A stretch of DNA of 45,060 bases. Source: an uncultured Bacteroidia bacterium (GTDB lineage Bacteria > Bacteroidota > Bacteroidia > Bacteroidales > F082). Made by a program: the position numbers and the translations under genes. Position 1 is the first letter of the stretch; each line of letters starts with the position of its first letter. The notes beneath the pieces are model-generated. The model saw only the letters and a list, made by a program, of their open reading frames with translations, made no database searches and was not told the origin of the DNA. The DNA is taken from assembly GCA_913009755.1 (NCBI GenBank), contig CAJVWU010000028.1, positions 1 to 45,060 on the forward strand. The letters are read 5' to 3'. Positions 34,905 through 43,413 of this stretch are shown piece after piece.

Positions 34905-37900
34905 TTATCTCAATAACGTAATATTCCCTTTGTTCATAATATTCTGCCCGTCGGCACATCTTCCTTTCAGGATATACATATAAACATCCACTTCCTGGGC
35001 TTTCCCTTTGTAAGTTCCGTCCCAGCCCACGGATGTGTCGCTGGTCCTGAATACCATCTCGCCAAGCCGGTTAAAAATCATCAATTCAAATTCCAAAAAA
35101 CCGCTGCCCCTTACATACAGAATATCATTCCTTCCGTCCCCGTTTGGTGAAAATGCATTGGGAACCGCAAGAATACATCTGGGGAATTCGTTCAACAATA
35201 TGGTATCGTTTCCTGTGCAGCCATTATTATCCACAACTACCCAGACCATTTCTTCACTTCCGTAAACTGTGATTGACTGAACCGTATCACCTGTTGACCA
35301 CAAATAAGTTGCTCCCGGGTTTCCTGCATCCAGCACGATGGATTCGTCATATCGTAATGTCGTGTCATTTCCAAGGAAAACCGCAGGTGCCGGCCGGGTT
35401 ATTACTTCAATGCTGTCAGTTGAGGAACAGCCATTGGGAGCGGTACCCTTTAACCAGACAATACCACTTTTTGTGGCGATATAAACACTGTCGGTTGAAC
35501 CGTCATTCCATAAATAGTCAAGACTGTCGCCTGAGAAACCGATTGAAATTGTATCGCCCTGGCAAACAGAACGGTTTCCACCCAAACCCACTTCAGGAGA
35601 TGGTTTCCTGTTTATCACAATTGTGTCAGTAAATGAGCAGTCGAAAGCATAATGAACCGTAACCCACAGGCTGTCTTCATGGGTTACATAAAACTCCGGC
35701 AAAGTGCTTCCGTCCTGCCACAGAAATGTAGAATTTTTGTCCGGGTTGAAGTTTTCGGTTCCGATTATGAGATCCTGCCCAGAACACATTGTGGTATCAT
35801 CGGGAAAGCCAAAGATGTAGCCTGGTGAGTTATTAAATACCCAGCCCGTGTTGTCTGAAATGTCGGTACTGTATTTCCCTGCATAATAATCAGCACCCCC
35901 CGAACCGTTAATATCCCTCATCTCAATAAAATCACCACTGACAATTATCCCTGGCGGAATTGACACGAAAGCCTGGTTTCCATCACTTAACGAACGAAAT
36001 GTAATGGGAAAACAATTATTGCCCCTGATATTGAACGCATCATTGATTGTCTGGGTAACGCCAGCTTCCAACTGATAGGTATTGCCAGGTGTAAATGTCA
36101 AAATATCAAAAACGTTAGCCCCTTCCATACGGCCATCACCCAGCAATAATGCTTCATGAACAGTATTGGACCCGGTGATTAATGCGGTGCTTCCTGTTTT
36201 CATAAACTGATTGACCCGGTTATTGCCTGAAAAAACACAAGCCTTATCTGTGACTATCGAATCGAAAACATTATTTCCATGGACCTCCGAATTGTTTCCA
36301 AATTCGGCGATGGAAATGTGATGAGAGCCCTGAACGATGCCCATATTTCCTTTTACGCTTAAAAAATTTATGACATCCGAATCGAAGATGCTTCCAGAAC
36401 CTAAGAATGAAACCGAATCAATTTTGCAGTCCCCGTGAATCTGGCCATCCCCCATAAAATAAACTTTCCTGAATTCCACATGAGCGTTTCTGTTGTAAAT
36501 TCTGCATTGGTCACCCTCTGCCAGCACATCATTATAATGGAAAGGGCCACCATTTTCAGTTCTTATCAAAGCATTTTCATTCTTGCAATGAATGAAGGAG
36601 TTGGTTGCCCACATTGTGAGGTTTATCCCGTTTACAAACCAAACTTCAAGCCCGGAACCGGTCAGCACAATTGTTGATTTATTAAAGTTAAGTTCCCTGG
36701 TGTTTGTGAAATCCGAGTTAAACGCAAAGCACTTTAGTAAATTCCCGTCGGTATTTATTTTTCCGTCAGAGAAATAAATTGTGCTGTCGCTTACAAGACT
36801 ATCAGTAAGTTGCCATTGCCCTCCTTTTCCCTGGAAATAAATATCATCAAGGAACTTCCTGCCTTTGCTTGCAATGAAATTACCCTGATGGGTTGATTCA
36901 AAAAATACCGGGCCGAGCAATTCAAAATGCATCTTTTCATTCAAATCCAGTGACCCGAAGATTCTCATATAATTGGTATCGGAACCGGAAAAAACAGGAT
37001 TGTAAGCAGCGCCTTCCCAGCTCATATTATGGCATGTGGCATTGCCAATGTCTATCAGAACGGTATCATTCAAACTATGAAATGAATTTTCATCAAAATA
37101 AACATTGTCAATCGGCGAGGGAATGCAATACCCGCCGGCGCCACCGGAACTTCCCGACCAGTGCAGGGAATCACTCCATCGCCCGGCCCCGTCAACCCAG
37201 TAAAGTTCTTTCGGGTTGCTTGTGTAAATAGTCCAGTTTGTATTGTTGCCCATGTCCACCGAATTGTAGGCAATAAATGGGGTTCCGGGGCCAACCCCTT
37301 TAATGTCCCGCAAGGCAACAAAGTTTGCCTCAACCCCTCCGTTTACTTTATTTATTGTGGCCTGTGTCTGGTTTTTATCAGACTGAATAATGATTGGTCC
37401 GGTGCATGCACCTTTTACGTTAAGATTATCTTTTATCGTCTGGGTTTTGCTGTTTTCAAGGTAATAGGAGCGGTTTTTTGAAAGCGTCAGATCACTAAAA
37501 GTATTCTCTCCGTAAAAATATCCGTCACCGAGTAGCGTCTCAGTTCTGATGGTATTGTTTCCATCAATAATTGCTTTGTTATAAACGATGCATGTGTCTA
37601 TAATGTTTTCACCATCAATCATTGCATTTCTGTAAAAAAGGGCAGTATCCACTTTGTTTTTACCGTGTATTCTTCCGTCATCATAGAAATAGGCAATTTC
37701 CACATTATGTTGCCCGCCGTTCAAAATGCCTGCCTTTCCATAAAAAATAGCGGTTTTTATGATGTCCGAATCCAGCACGGTTCCTTTAACACCAACAAAA
37801 GTGACCGTATCAATGGTGCAGTTACCTTTTACAAATCCAAAATCGCTGAAATAAGTAACCAGATTATAGGTACAATAAACATCATTTATCAGCATGGAGG

Positions 37901-40109
37901 ATGGGCCGTAAAATTCAACGTTGTTATACACAAGCGGTTTCCCGCCGAAACTGTAAATGTCACCCGCTGGTGATAATGAGATGAGTAACGATGAATCGGC
38001 ACACAATTCAAGGTTTAAAGCATTAAAATTCCAGACTGTCCAAGCCACCCTGGTCATGGTAACCGTGGAGGTGCTAAGGCAGAGTTTCCTGGTTGTGGTA
38101 TCGGTTGATGAAAAAACGGCACAACGAATATCATTTCCCAGTGTATAAACTTCACCCTGCTGAAACATGATCATTCCGCTTGTTTCCAGCTTGTCGAGAA
38201 GTTTCCATGAGCCCCCTCTTCCGTTGAACCAGACATTGCTTTTAAAAGTATTCCCGGCACATGTAATGGTCTGTCCTTTTTCGGTAGCTTCGAAAAAAGT
38301 CTGGCCGAGCAACATCCATTGCATCTGCGAGGTCAGGGTTAACGAGCCATAAATCCTTACTTTGTTGGTATCGGCACCCTGAAATAACGGCCCGTTTACA
38401 TTTTTCCAGGTCATATCCCGGCAAACCGCATTTTTAACATTTACGGTAACTGCCTGTCCGGAGGCAGAAAAAGAATTGCCATCAAAAAAAACATTGTCAA
38501 TTTCAGTTGGGGGACAGTGCCCTTCTGTCCCGCCAGATGCCAATGACCAGTGAGCAGGATCGTCCCAATCACCATTTCCGCTTACCCAGAAAAGGTCTAC
38601 CCCTGTTGTGGTCTGAATATTCCAGTTTGTATTATTCCCCAGGTCAACCGAGTTTGTGGCAATAAAGGGCACAGACCCTTCTGCTTTCAGGTCGCGGAGC
38701 GAAAGATAATCGCCTGCGACAGGCGCATTGCATTTTATGATGGCCTGAACCCCGTTTGTATCGCTGAGCATCCGGATGGGCCGGTAACAATTGCCTGTGA
38801 TATTCAAATTGTTTTCGATGGTTTGTGTATCAAATATAGCGAATGTATAAGTGTTTCCCGGGCTAAATGTAAGCGTGCCGAAGTTGTTGTTCCCCGTAAA
38901 ATAGCCATCTCCAAACAAGGTTGCATCCGAAATGTTGTTGGTTCCTTCAATTAATCCGTATTGGGTGATAAACAATTTCCTGATCTGGTTGGATTCCACT
39001 ATTGCCCCACCTTTGAAAAAACGCGCGCTGTCAACCTGATTGGTCCCGCTAATGATTCCCCCGTTATAAAATAAAGCAGTACCCACTTCATTATTCCCCT
39101 CGACAATACAAGGACCTTTTCCGGTAAATGAACCGATAACGTGGTGGCCTCCCTTTACGGTTCCCGGACCATTATAAATTACCCGGTTTATTGTGTCGCT
39201 GTCAGTTATGCTTCCGTTTCCGTTAACGGTTACGGTGTTTATTTTACAATCACCGGATATTGCCCCGTCAAAATCAAAATCAATATTGTTATAAATAACA
39301 TAAACCCCTGAGTTGACTACCGTCCCGGATGAACCGGAAAATCTGATGTTACCGTATCTTAATGTCGGGCCGTAATTGTTTGACAGCAAACTTCCGACAT
39401 AAAAATATGCTGATATGGCCTGTAAAACAAGATTTTGCCCGTTGATCTGCCATGATGAAACGCTGATCTCCGAAGTTGAAAGTATCAATGACCTGTCGTT
39501 GGGTTCCATCGAAATGAAGTCACTGCAAGAAAGTTTATACCCGTTGGTCTCGAACGAACCATGCAGGAAATATGTGTTATTTTCAGCAGTAAAATCATCC
39601 AGAAGTCGCCATCCGCCGCCAATTCCAAGGAAATAGACATTGTTCAGGAAAGGATGCCCCGCAGTTCTGATGACCTTCCCGGGGAAAACAGATTCAAAAA
39701 TCACCTCTCCGTTAAAATTCTGATTCATGCCGGAAACCAACTTCATATCCCCGTAAATCCTCAGACTGGTCGTATCGTGGCCGTAAAGCTCCGGATTATT
39801 GGCAACGCCTGTCCAGTCCAGATTTCGGCAAACTGCATTTTTCTGATCAATAGTTATTGTTTGTCCCGTACCGGTAAAGGAATTGGCATCAAAAAACACA
39901 TCGTCGTTCGGCGTAGGCACCTGCGCATGCAGAACGGAACCTCCGGAAGTAGTAGCCCAGTGATTGATATCGGACCAGTTACCGCTACCTCCCACCCAAT
40001 AGTAATCATCTGCAAAAACCAAAAATGGAAAACTTAAAAAGACAAGTAAAAAAAGAAAAGAATATCTCCTTTTTATTTTCCGGTTGACACTATTTTTTAA
40101 AATCCCCAT
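34905..40109 (-). CDS. Giant T9SS type B cargo with three solenoid modules
   Basis: This is a 1734-residue secreted protein. After the signal region (residues 10-34) come three diverged copies of a module of about 465 residues, starting near residues 35, 505 and 970. Each opens with a WVxGxGxWxDxxHW motif, then DNVFFDxNSF and NAxCxxxxW. Each contains seven short rungs of 17 residues (for example ALFYNGGIISGTNQVDS), then a GDGxxxGxNxF cap and an NNTNW close. Three Ig-like units follow at about 1430-1640 (WNDGSTDSVYIATKSG). A type B sorting domain begins at PNAFSPNGDGRNDIL. No catalytic motif is seen. It is likely a long surface adhesin. It lies six bases after the PorP/SprF gene, which is probably its dedicated partner. 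Confidence 0.92.
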   Translation of the reverse strand: MGILKNSVNRKIKRRYSFLFLLVFLSFPFLVFADDYYWVGGSGNWSDINHWATTSGGSVLHAQVPTPNDDVFFDANSFTGTGQTITIDQKNAVCRNLDWTGVANNPELYGHDTTSLRIYGDMKLVSGMNQNFNGEVIFESVFPGKVIRTAGHPFLNNVYFLGIGGGWRLLDDFTAENNTYFLHGSFETNGYKLSCSDFISMEPNDRSLILSTSEISVSSWQINGQNLVLQAISAYFYVGSLLSNNYGPTLRYGNIRFSGSSGTVVNSGVYVIYNNIDFDFDGAISGDCKINTVTVNGNGSITDSDTINRVIYNGPGTVKGGHHVIGSFTGKGPCIVEGNNEVGTALFYNGGIISGTNQVDSARFFKGGAIVESNQIRKLFITQYGLIEGTNNISDATLFGDGYFTGNNNFGTLTFSPGNTYTFAIFDTQTIENNLNITGNCYRPIRMLSDTNGVQAIIKCNAPVAGDYLSLRDLKAEGSVPFIATNSVDLGNNTNWNIQTTTGVDLFWVSGNGDWDDPAHWSLASGGTEGHCPPTEIDNVFFDGNSFSASGQAVTVNVKNAVCRDMTWKNVNGPLFQGADTNKVRIYGSLTLTSQMQWMLLGQTFFEATEKGQTITCAGNTFKSNVWFNGRGGSWKLLDKLETSGMIMFQQGEVYTLGNDIRCAVFSSTDTTTRKLCLSTSTVTMTRVAWTVWNFNALNLELCADSSLLISLSPAGDIYSFGGKPLVYNNVEFYGPSSMLINDVYCTYNLVTYFSDFGFVKGNCTIDTVTFVGVKGTVLDSDIIKTAIFYGKAGILNGGQHNVEIAYFYDDGRIHGKNKVDTALFYRNAMIDGENIIDTCIVYNKAIIDGNNTIRTETLLGDGYFYGENTFSDLTLSKNRSYYLENSKTQTIKDNLNVKGACTGPIIIQSDKNQTQATINKVNGGVEANFVALRDIKGVGPGTPFIAYNSVDMGNNTNWTIYTSNPKELYWVDGAGRWSDSLHWSGSSGGAGGYCIPSPIDNVYFDENSFHSLNDTVLIDIGNATCHNMSWEGAAYNPVFSGSDTNYMRIFGSLDLNEKMHFELLGPVFFESTHQGNFIASKGRKFLDDIYFQGKGGQWQLTDSLVSDSTIYFSDGKINTDGNLLKCFAFNSDFTNTRELNFNKSTIVLTGSGLEVWFVNGINLTMWATNSFIHCKNENALIRTENGGPFHYNDVLAEGDQCRIYNRNAHVEFRKVYFMGDGQIHGDCKIDSVSFLGSGSIFDSDVINFLSVKGNMGIVQGSHHISIAEFGNNSEVHGNNVFDSIVTDKACVFSGNNRVNQFMKTGSTALITGSNTVHEALLLGDGRMEGANVFDILTFTPGNTYQLEAGVTQTINDAFNIRGNNCFPITFRSLSDGNQAFVSIPPGIIVSGDFIEMRDINGSGGADYYAGKYSTDISDNTGWVFNNSPGYIFGFPDDTTMCSGQDLIIGTENFNPDKNSTFLWQDGSTLPEFYVTHEDSLWVTVHYAFDCSFTDTIVINRKPSPEVGLGGNRSVCQGDTISIGFSGDSLDYLWNDGSTDSVYIATKSGIVWLKGTAPNGCSSTDSIEVITRPAPAVFLGNDTTLRYDESIVLDAGNPGATYLWSTGDTVQSITVYGSEEMVWVVVDNNGCTGNDTILLNEFPRCILAVPNAFSPNGDGRNDILYVRGSGFLEFELMIFNRLGEMVFRTSDTSVGWDGTYKGKAQEVDVYMYILKGRCADGQNIMNKGNITLLR

Positions 40110-40115
40110 TTTTAT

Positions 40116-41150
40116 TTATTCAAAATCGCTGCAGGGTATCCCTTTGTAATTTTTTTGAAAAACCATGATCAGACTGATCTCAATTCCACCCTGATAATTG
40201 GAAGTAGCCCTCAATGGTGAGGCGTTAACATCGTAACTTATCGTAAGCTGATACCTATGGTATTTTAATCCGGCCAGCGGGACAAAATCCCTGTTCAGCC
40301 GGTACCATATTCCAAGGATCAGTTGTACGTCCCGTTTGGTTAATGTAAAATTCGAACCAAATATCAGTTCACTTGCGCTGGCCTGTACAGAATACATGAC
40401 ACCGGGATAAATCAATAAGTTGTCTCCGGCTTTAATGTTTACGTTGGCATGGACAATGAATTTTTGGTTAATCCTGTTATCGGCATCATAAAACGAAATA
40501 TGCGGTTTGTTAATGTGACTTAAAGCAGCGCCGGCTTTCAGAATCAGCGACCGGTTGATTTTATAGGTAATCAGTCCCCCGAAGTTGAAATTGAATGCAA
40601 AAACCGAGTTGGATGCAAAATTTTCTCCGTTTGAAAGATCAGGATCAAAAACCACACCGTCCCACTGATTGTCGAAAACCAATTTGGTGACATCCACATT
40701 CCGGTTGATAAAACCGACTGAAAATCCCAATGTTGCCCGGAAGGTATTAAACCGGTTAAATCCCTGAGTATAAGCAAAACTCAGCATCACGGAAGAATTC
40801 TGAAGGGAACCGTCGCCCGCCTTATCATTGTACAAAAGCAGTCCAAAGCCCATTTGTCCCCTTTTCATCCTTTGGGTACCCACAGAAGCATCCGCAAAAA
40901 CAGAATACGTCCGGTATGGTGCTGATATGGCTGCTCCCTGATTTTTGAAATTTCCTCCGACACGAAATAAATTCTCGTCGAATTCACGATACGAAATATC
41001 CCCTGTCAGGGCGGGATTTAAAGTTCCCGGCGAATTGTAAAACTGGGAAAAATGAATATCCTGCGAAATACTATCGGTCGGGAATACTATTATCACCAGA
41101 ACAAAAAGACAGAAAAAGATAAATTTGATTAATGGTCCTGACTTCTTCAT
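40116..41150 (-). CDS. PorP/SprF family T9SS membrane protein
   Basis: This 344-residue outer membrane beta-barrel belongs to the PorP/SprF family. Members partner with T9SS cargo carrying type B sorting domains. The signal peptide ends near residue 29, followed by the family signature DIHFSQFYNSP (31-41) and LNPALTG (44-50). The rest consists of alternating barrel strands. It is the first gene of an operon, followed six bases later by a 1734-residue cargo and then a 964-residue cargo, both with type B sorting domains. This arrangement points to a dedicated export or anchoring role. Promoter box at 41176-41183. Confidence 0.95.
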   Translation of the reverse strand: MKKSGPLIKFIFFCLFVLVIIVFPTDSISQDIHFSQFYNSPGTLNPALTGDISYREFDENLFRVGGNFKNQGAAISAPYRTYSVFADASVGTQRMKRGQMGFGLLLYNDKAGDGSLQNSSVMLSFAYTQGFNRFNTFRATLGFSVGFINRNVDVTKLVFDNQWDGVVFDPDLSNGENFASNSVFAFNFNFGGLITYKINRSLILKAGAALSHINKPHISFYDADNRINQKFIVHANVNIKAGDNLLIYPGVMYSVQASASELIFGSNFTLTKRDVQLILGIWYRLNRDFVPLAGLKYHRYQLTISYDVNASPLRATSNYQGGIEISLIMVFQKNYKGIPCSDFE

Positions 41151-41175
41151 TTAATAAGGAATGTCATTACTCTTT

Positions 41176-41183
41176 CAAAATTA
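41176..41183 (-). promoter_or_regulatory. Promoter -7 box of the PorP/SprF operon
   Basis: Minus strand TAATTTTG matches TAnnTTTG, 25 bases before the ATG of the first gene. Confidence 0.5.
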
Positions 41184-41288
41184 AAAAATAATGTTAACCA
41201 GTATAGATTATAAGACAGAAATAATAATGTTAAGGTTGTCAGCTAATAATTCAAATTTTGGAGATTGATAAACAGTGCTTATTTACAT

Positions 41289-42482
41289 CTATTCCGTATA
41301 GGCTCTCAACAAATTTTTACTCATCGTTTTTGAATTGAAATGAGCCAGAATCACCTTGCGTCCGTTTTCACCCATCTTATGAGCCATATTCTTATTGTAA
41401 AATAATTTCAGGACTTTCTCCGAAAGGTCTTCCGCAGAATTCCATTTATACACCAAACCACACTTTGCCATATTAATCAAATCGGCCTGGGGCTTACAGT
41501 TTGATACCAAAACAGGTCTTTCAAATAACATATATTGATAAACTTTATTTGCAATTCCTGATTCGTGTTGCTCGTTTTTCTCAATCGGGCTCAAACAAAT
41601 ATCACTTACACGAATATAAGAAGGAAGCAGGCTAATATCTTTCCAGGGATAATAAATAATGTGGTTCCGTACCTGCTCATTTAAAATAGCTGCTTCAAAT
41701 GCTTTTTGTTCTGCTTTATCAACAGGCCCAATAATTAAAAGCTTGATATGAGGTATTTTATCAATTAATAACTTCAGTGCATCAATGACAATAAAGATTC
41801 CCCTTCGCATTGAAACCCCGCCGAAATAAAACAATATAAAAGAGTCTTGCTTATCAATGATGCTTTTATTAATCGGATAAGCTAACAATTCTGAAACATT
41901 TGGAATGTTTGGATAAATAACAAATTGCTCCTCTTTCAGGTATTTATATTTTTTAATTAGTTGCGCTTTAAAATGATCACTTAGAACGACAATTTTGTCA
42001 GCATACCGTAAAAACCTGCCTTCTTTTTTTTCCCAAACCCAGGAACGGATAAGATATTTAGAAGGAAACTTATTCATCCATTGGTAACTGCGTACTGCAT
42101 AAGGGTAATATTCATGCAGATCAAGTATCATTGGAATCGCATTCTTCTTTTTTGCCATGTAACCGGCCTTTGCCATATATAAGTCATGTACATGTAGAAA
42201 TTCAATATGATACTTTTTAATGAACGCATCTATTTTACCAGACCACCAATATGAATACAGATCAATTGTGTTAAAAAGCCCAAACATGAGGTTTTTAAGT
42301 TTCCTGTTAATTCTTATCCTTAAAACCATCAATTTAGCATTGATCTTTTCTTTTTCCGGCTTTTTGCCAAAATTCAGGCATAAAACAAAAACCTTGTGTC
42401 CTGCATCACTTAATATTAAACATTCGTTATAAACCCTAATGTCATCAGAAAATTCGTTATCAACTATTACACCTATATTCAT
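41289..42482 (-). CDS. Glycosyltransferase family 4
   Basis: This is a GT-B glycosyltransferase of 397 residues, expected to transfer a sugar from a nucleotide donor during surface polysaccharide assembly on the cytosolic face. The N-terminal acceptor half begins MNIGVIVDNEFSDDIRVYNE. The C-terminal donor half has YFGGVSMRRGIFIVIDAL, IIGPVDKA and the E-x7-E-like segment around ESGIANKVYQYMLFERPVLVS. The gene looks AT-richer than its neighbours, which is common for polysaccharide genes gained by transfer. It is divergent from the methyltransferase. Confidence 0.9.
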   Translation of the reverse strand: MNIGVIVDNEFSDDIRVYNECLILSDAGHKVFVLCLNFGKKPEKEKINAKLMVLRIRINRKLKNLMFGLFNTIDLYSYWWSGKIDAFIKKYHIEFLHVHDLYMAKAGYMAKKKNAIPMILDLHEYYPYAVRSYQWMNKFPSKYLIRSWVWEKKEGRFLRYADKIVVLSDHFKAQLIKKYKYLKEEQFVIYPNIPNVSELLAYPINKSIIDKQDSFILFYFGGVSMRRGIFIVIDALKLLIDKIPHIKLLIIGPVDKAEQKAFEAAILNEQVRNHIIYYPWKDISLLPSYIRVSDICLSPIEKNEQHESGIANKVYQYMLFERPVLVSNCKPQADLINMAKCGLVYKWNSAEDLSEKVLKLFYNKNMAHKMGENGRKVILAHFNSKTMSKNLLRAYTE

Positions 42483-42506
42483 TTCACAGCTTTGCCATTA
42501 TCTTTA

Positions 42507-42514
42507 CAAATTTA
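42507..42514 (-). promoter_or_regulatory. Promoter -7 box of the glycosyltransferase gene
   Basis: Minus strand TAAATTTG matches TAnnTTTG, 24 bases before the ATG at 42482. Confidence 0.5.
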
Positions 42515-42610
42515 GTTTAAATTAATTGCTATAAATGAAAAATGTTATTTTGCTGTGAGCAACTTTCCTTATCATTGCGTTTTAAAAGTGATAAGATAAA
42601 CACTGTATCA

Positions 42611-43381
42611 ATGGATAATAAAAACATTTACGAAGAATATGACTGGTTCTCATTAAAAGAATCCGTCCTGAAAGAGAAAACTCAAAAAATAATGGAACTC
42701 ATTCCACAAGATGTCCAAACCATTGTGGATGTCGGATGTGGTAATGGTGTAATAACAAATATACTTGGTCAAAACTTCAAAGTTACCGGTGTTGACCGAA
42801 GCAAAAAAGCTTTAAGCTTTGTGAAAACCGCAAAAATCCAGGCAAGCGCTGATAATATCCCTCTTCCCGACAATTCTTTTGATCTTGTTTTTTCCAGCGA
42901 ACTTCTTGAACACCTTGAAAAAAAAGTTTTTGAAGGCACTGTAAGTGAAATCAAACGGTTGTCAAAAAAATACATTTTCATAACCGTCCCAAATGATGAA
43001 AACCCGGATAAACTGTCCATAAAATGCCCGAAATGTTCATATATATACAATAGCCCGAATCATTTAAGAAACATAAAATTACAAGACTTCTATAAATTAT
43101 TTTCTGAATATAAGATCATTTCTTCTTTTGTTTTTGGTAAAAAAGTCCGGTATTACAATCCATTGCTTCTGAATATTAAAAAAAGAATTTCTCCGGCCCA
43201 CTCGTGGATACCCTATTACTGGATGCCAAAAGAAAAACGAAAAACCACCTGTCCGAAGTGCGAATATGAATTTGAAAATCCTTACCGGTTTAATCTTTTT
43301 GCCACAGCCATTGATTTTGTTAATGTTTTGGTTTCTCCCAAAAAAGTTTATTGGCTATTTGTGCTCATGGAGAAAAAATAA
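42611..43381 (+). CDS. Class I SAM methyltransferase with two CPKC zinc knuckles
   Basis: This is a methyltransferase of 256 residues from the ATG at 42611 (MDNKNIYEEYDWFSL). An upstream ATG at 42542 gives a cysteine-rich leader with no homologous look. SAM motif I is VDVGCGNG at 39-46; VDRS at 61-64 is the ribose contact, and SSELLEHLE at 95-103 is the usual post-motif helix. Two CPKC motifs, C139/C142 and C214/C217, lie about 72 residues apart and probably bind one zinc ion together. It sits between a glycosyltransferase and a flippase, so it probably methylates a sugar or lipid-linked intermediate of a surface glycan. The substrate is unknown. Confidence 0.85.
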   Translation: MDNKNIYEEYDWFSLKESVLKEKTQKIMELIPQDVQTIVDVGCGNGVITNILGQNFKVTGVDRSKKALSFVKTAKIQASADNIPLPDNSFDLVFSSELLEHLEKKVFEGTVSEIKRLSKKYIFITVPNDENPDKLSIKCPKCSYIYNSPNHLRNIKLQDFYKLFSEYKIISSFVFGKKVRYYNPLLLNIKKRISPAHSWIPYYWMPKEKRKTTCPKCEYEFENPYRFNLFATAIDFVNVLVSPKKVYWLFVLMEKK

Positions 43382-43413
43382 AATGTATTTTTAGCCATCC
43401 AAAACCAAAAGAT

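Noticed and set aside
34905-40109. Assembly artefact from repeated sequence
   Set aside because: The three modules are clearly diverged at DNA and protein level and the frame is intact throughout.
42542-42610. Longer methyltransferase start
   Set aside because: It would add a cysteine- and serine-rich leader with no fold. The ATG at 42611 gives a family-like N-terminus.
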